Part shown: positions 6,090-7,924 of the stretch, piece after piece | Numbering within the stretch: the stretch's first letter is position 1 | Layout of the letters: each line of letters begins with the position of its first letter | Assembly (NCBI GenBank): GCA_029931995.1 | Contig: JAOZQX010000051.1 | Location: 1 to 7,924 of the forward strand | Reading direction: 5' to 3' | DNA length: 7,924 nucleotides | DNA from: Bacteroidales bacterium | GTDB lineage: Bacteria; Bacteroidota; Bacteroidia; Bacteroidales; GCA-2711565 | Made by a program: the position numbers and the translations under genes | The notes under the pieces: model-generated | Told to the model about the DNA's origin: nothing | Seen by the model: only the letters and a program-made list of their open reading frames with translations | The model's database searches: none

Positions 6090-7079
6090 ATGGGACATTC
6101 AAACTTCGTTGATTACGTAAAAATAAATTGCCGGTCGGGTAGTGGTGGCAAAGGTTCATCACATTTCCGCAGGGAAAAATATATTCCCAAAGGTGGTCCC
6201 GACGGTGGCGATGGAGGACGTGGTGGACATATCATCCTAAAGGGAAGTTCACAACTATGGACCCTTCTGCATTTGCGTTACACCAAACACATCCGAGCCG
6301 ATCATGGCGAAGCAGGGAGTGGCAGTGGTAGTCACGGTGCCGATGGAAAAGATGTCATTGTTGAAGTGCCTTTAGGTTCGGTTGCAAAAAATCCTGAAAC
6401 GGGCGAGCAAATATGTGAAATAACTGAAGATGGTGAAACCCATATTTTAGTGAGAGGCGGACGTGGTGGATTAGGCAACGAACATTTCAAAACCTCCACT
6501 AATCAAGCACCCAAATATGCGCAACCGGGTGAAGACAGCATCGAAGAATGGGTAATTATCGAATTGAAGTTGTTGGCCGATGTGGGTTTGGTTGGTTTTC
6601 CAAATGCCGGAAAATCCACCTTGCTTTCTGTAGTTTCGGCAGCTAAACCTGAGATTGCAGATTATCCGTTTACGACCCTGCGTCCTAATTTGGGGATTGT
6701 TTCCTATCGGGATAATCGTTCGTTTGTGATTGCTGATATTCCGGGAATTATTGAAGGTGCCCATGAAGGCAAAGGCCTCGGGCTACGTTTTCTTCGACAC
6801 ATTGAGCGTAACTCTATGCTCTTGTTTATGGTTCCGGCCGACAGCGAAGATATCCGAAAAGAGTATTCAATATTATTGAATGAGCTAAAACAATATAATC
6901 CTGAATTGTTGGACAAAGAACGTTTGCTGGCTATCACCAAATGTGATATGCTGGATGAAGAGTTAATTGCAGAGATGAAAAAAGAAATCCCCAATGTGGA
7001 AACTATTTTTATTTCGTCGGTGGTTGGAATGGGAATTCAAGAATTAAAGGATTCCATCTGGAAAAAATTAAATGATTAA
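6090..7079 (+). CDS. obgE: GTPase Obg (CgtA), ribosome-assembly GTPase
   Basis: This is an essential GTPase acting in 50S ribosomal-subunit maturation and growth control. At 329 residues it has the glycine-rich Obg fold (about 1-158: [28 protein letters not shown], then [12 protein letters not shown] at 122-133) and the G domain (about 159-329). G1 is GFPNAGKST (169-177), the switch region [10 protein letters not shown] (191-200), G3 DIPG (216-219), G4 TKCD (283-286) and G5 ISS (308-310). The first G4 residue is Thr rather than Asn; I recall similar S/T-K-x-D forms in Bacteroidota Obg, so it is probably a lineage feature and not a defect. The long C-terminal extension of some Obg proteins is absent. 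It follows hpt by one base and is probably translationally linked to it. Confidence 0.97.
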   Translation: MGHSNFVDYVKINCRSGSGGKGSSHFRREKYIPKGGPDGGDGGRGGHIILKGSSQLWTLLHLRYTKHIRADHGEAGSGSGSHGADGKDVIVEVPLGSVAKNPETGEQICEITEDGETHILVRGGRGGLGNEHFKTSTNQAPKYAQPGEDSIEEWVIIELKLLADVGLVGFPNAGKSTLLSVVSAAKPEIADYPFTTLRPNLGIVSYRDNRSFVIADIPGIIEGAHEGKGLGLRFLRHIERNSMLLFMVPADSEDIRKEYSILLNELKQYNPELLDKERLLAITKCDMLDEELIAEMKKEIPNVETIFISSVVGMGIQELKDSIWKKLND

Positions 7080-7080
7080 A

Positions 7081-7194
7081 GGAGGCTGAGTGTAGTCGAA
7101 GCCGAAAGAATTAAAATAAACCGTCATGCTGAATTTAATTCAGCATCTCTTTCCCAATATCAACTCGAGATCCTGAATTAAGTTCAGGATGACG
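7081..7194. repeat. Composite palindromic intergenic repeat (REP-like) downstream of obgE
   Basis: Two 28-base arms, 7122-7149 and 7167-7194, are inverted copies of each other at 25 of 28 positions, separated by 17 bases. Each arm is itself palindromic: ATGCTGAATT/AATTCAGCAT (7126-7146) and ATCCTGAA/TTCAGGAT (7170-7190). A further short element, GGCTGAG...GTCGAAGCC (7084-7103), precedes them with GGCT/AGCC ends. Both sequence types resemble intergenic repeats I recall from many Bacteroidota genomes. No coding frame is present here. The structure may stabilise the 3' end of the hpt-obgE mRNA or terminate it, but there is no clear T-tract. Confidence 0.8.
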
Positions 7195-7213
7195 TAATCC
7201 CGAATTAAAAAAC

Positions 7214-7786
7214 ATGATTGAAAAACTTATTCAATTTGATCAAGAACTATTTTTAGTTTTAAACGGAGCCCACAACTCCTTTTTCGATTTTGTGATGTAT
7301 TGGGCCAGTGATAAATTTATTTGGATTCCGCTTTACCTTTTCCTTTTGCTTTTAGTTTTTATTAAGCTTCGCTGGAAAGGCGTTTTTGTTATGATTGCTG
7401 TTGCCGCATTAATTACACTGAGCGATCAGGCTTCGGTACAATTATTTAAAGATGTTTTTAAACGATTTCGTCCTTGTCATGAGCCCCTGCTGGATGGCAT
7501 GGTTCATTTGGTAAAAGGCCACTGTGGTGGAAAATATGGATTTGTTTCTTCGCACGCCACCAATGTATTTGCCATTGCAACTTTTATGAGTCTATTTTTT
7601 AGAGAGAATTATAGATACTCCACCCTTTTATTAATGCTATGGGCAAGTTTTGTAGCCTACAGCCGCATTTACCTCGGCGTTCATTATCCCGGCGATGTTT
7701 TGGGTGGTGTCATTTTAGGAGCCGGTATTGGAATCATCGTTTATAATTTATATTTGTGGTTGATGATGAAGTTCTCAAAATCCTAG
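7214..7786 (+). CDS. PAP2-family membrane lipid phosphatase
   Basis: This 190-residue integral membrane protein of the type 2 phosphatidic acid phosphatase family probably hydrolyses a lipid phosphate or diphosphate such as undecaprenyl diphosphate. Motif 1 is K79-x6-R86-P87, motif 2 is VSSHA (111-115) with the catalytic His H114, and motif 3 is S150-R151-x5-H157 followed by YPGD. The usual PSGH of motif 2 is VSSH here, a form I associate with Bacteroidota members, so activity is expected. Hydrophobic segments lie at about 36-51, 56-71, 115-129, 137-152 and 161-186; the early NGAHNSFFDFVMYWAS stretch is typical of the family. The next gene begins three bases after its stop and encodes a lipid kinase, which supports a role in lipid-carrier recycling. 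No good promoter is seen, and transcription might continue from obgE through the repeat. The substrate is not determined. Confidence 0.9.
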   Translation: MIEKLIQFDQELFLVLNGAHNSFFDFVMYWASDKFIWIPLYLFLLLLVFIKLRWKGVFVMIAVAALITLSDQASVQLFKDVFKRFRPCHEPLLDGMVHLVKGHCGGKYGFVSSHATNVFAIATFMSLFFRENYRYSTLLLMLWASFVAYSRIYLGVHYPGDVLGGVILGAGIGIIVYNLYLWLMMKFSKS

Positions 7787-7789
7787 ATC

Positions 7790-7924
7790 ATGGATAACAA
7801 AGAAAATTTTTCCTTCAAAAAAAGAATCAAAAGTTTTGGCTACGCTTTTAACGGTTTGTGGCTTTTAATTCGCGATGAGCATAATGCCCGCATCCATCTG
7901 TTTTTTGCAGTCCTGACAATTTGT
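7790..7924 (+). CDS. Diacylglycerol/undecaprenol kinase family protein, 3'-truncated by the window edge
   Basis: Only the first 45 residues are visible. After a short polar N-terminus come KKRIKSFGYAFNGLW (10-24) and LLIRDEHNARIHLFFA (25-40), the signature start of the small prokaryotic DagK family (DgkA / Gram-positive-type undecaprenol kinase), followed by the beginning of the first membrane helix. The conserved Glu, Asn, Arg and His of RDEHNARIH are all present. Complete members are about 120 residues with three transmembrane helices and phosphorylate diacylglycerol or undecaprenol with ATP; the second substrate is more likely for this sequence type. The gene starts three bases after the PAP2 phosphatase stop codon, so the two are an operon. 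The start at 7790 is the first ATG in frame and fits the family. Confidence 0.88.
   Translation, partial: MDNKENFSFKKRIKSFGYAFNGLWLLIRDEHNARIHLFFAVLTIC

Noticed and set aside
6936..6950. Obg G4 motif TKCD as an inactivating change
   Set aside because: All other G motifs are intact and Ser/Thr at the first G4 position is, as I recall, common in Bacteroidota Obg, so it is more likely a lineage feature.
6471..6994. Two overlapping minus-strand open frames inside obgE
   Set aside because: Both are antisense to the G domain of Obg and have no family resemblance.

Overview
The window reads as a piece of a Bacteroidota chromosome. The evidence is AT-rich DNA, start codons without obvious Shine-Dalgarno sequences, several upstream matches to the Bacteroidota promoter -7 element TAnnTTTG, a TonB-dependent receptor with an N-terminal carboxypeptidase-regulatory-like domain, Bacteroidota-style Obg and HPRT sequences, and a palindromic intergenic repeat of a kind common in that phylum. 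The genus cannot be named from this sequence.

Left part (1-1515, minus strand): aprB followed by the 5' half of aprA, which runs off the window. Together they encode the dissimilatory adenosine-5'-phosphosulfate (APS) reductase, an iron-sulfur flavoenzyme of sulfate respiration or of sulfite oxidation. This is the most notable content, because dissimilatory sulfur metabolism is not a classical trait of Bacteroidota. A good candidate promoter lies just upstream of aprB, and its -33 box overlaps the T-tract of the terminator of the preceding gene.

Middle part (1616-4807): a PAS plus LuxR-type regulator (minus) is divergent from a 786-residue TonB-dependent outer-membrane receptor (plus), with 66 bp between them. 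Two face-to-face -7 elements abut in this gap. The receptor ends at a double-hairpin terminator region shared with the convergent purE.

Right part (4897-7924): purE (de novo purine synthesis, minus) is divergent from hpt (purine salvage, plus), with a 9+3+9 bp perfect palindrome in the shared control region. obgE follows hpt after one base. A 114-bp stretch containing a composite palindromic repeat then separates obgE from a PAP2 lipid phosphatase gene and a 3'-truncated diacylglycerol/undecaprenol kinase gene, a pair that probably handles lipid-carrier phosphates. No RNA genes, insertion sequences or CRISPR arrays were seen.

The strongest leads are the APS reductase in a Bacteroidota background, the purE/hpt palindrome as an unassigned purine operator, and the structured repeat with compensatory base changes. 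No wholly new multi-gene system is evident.
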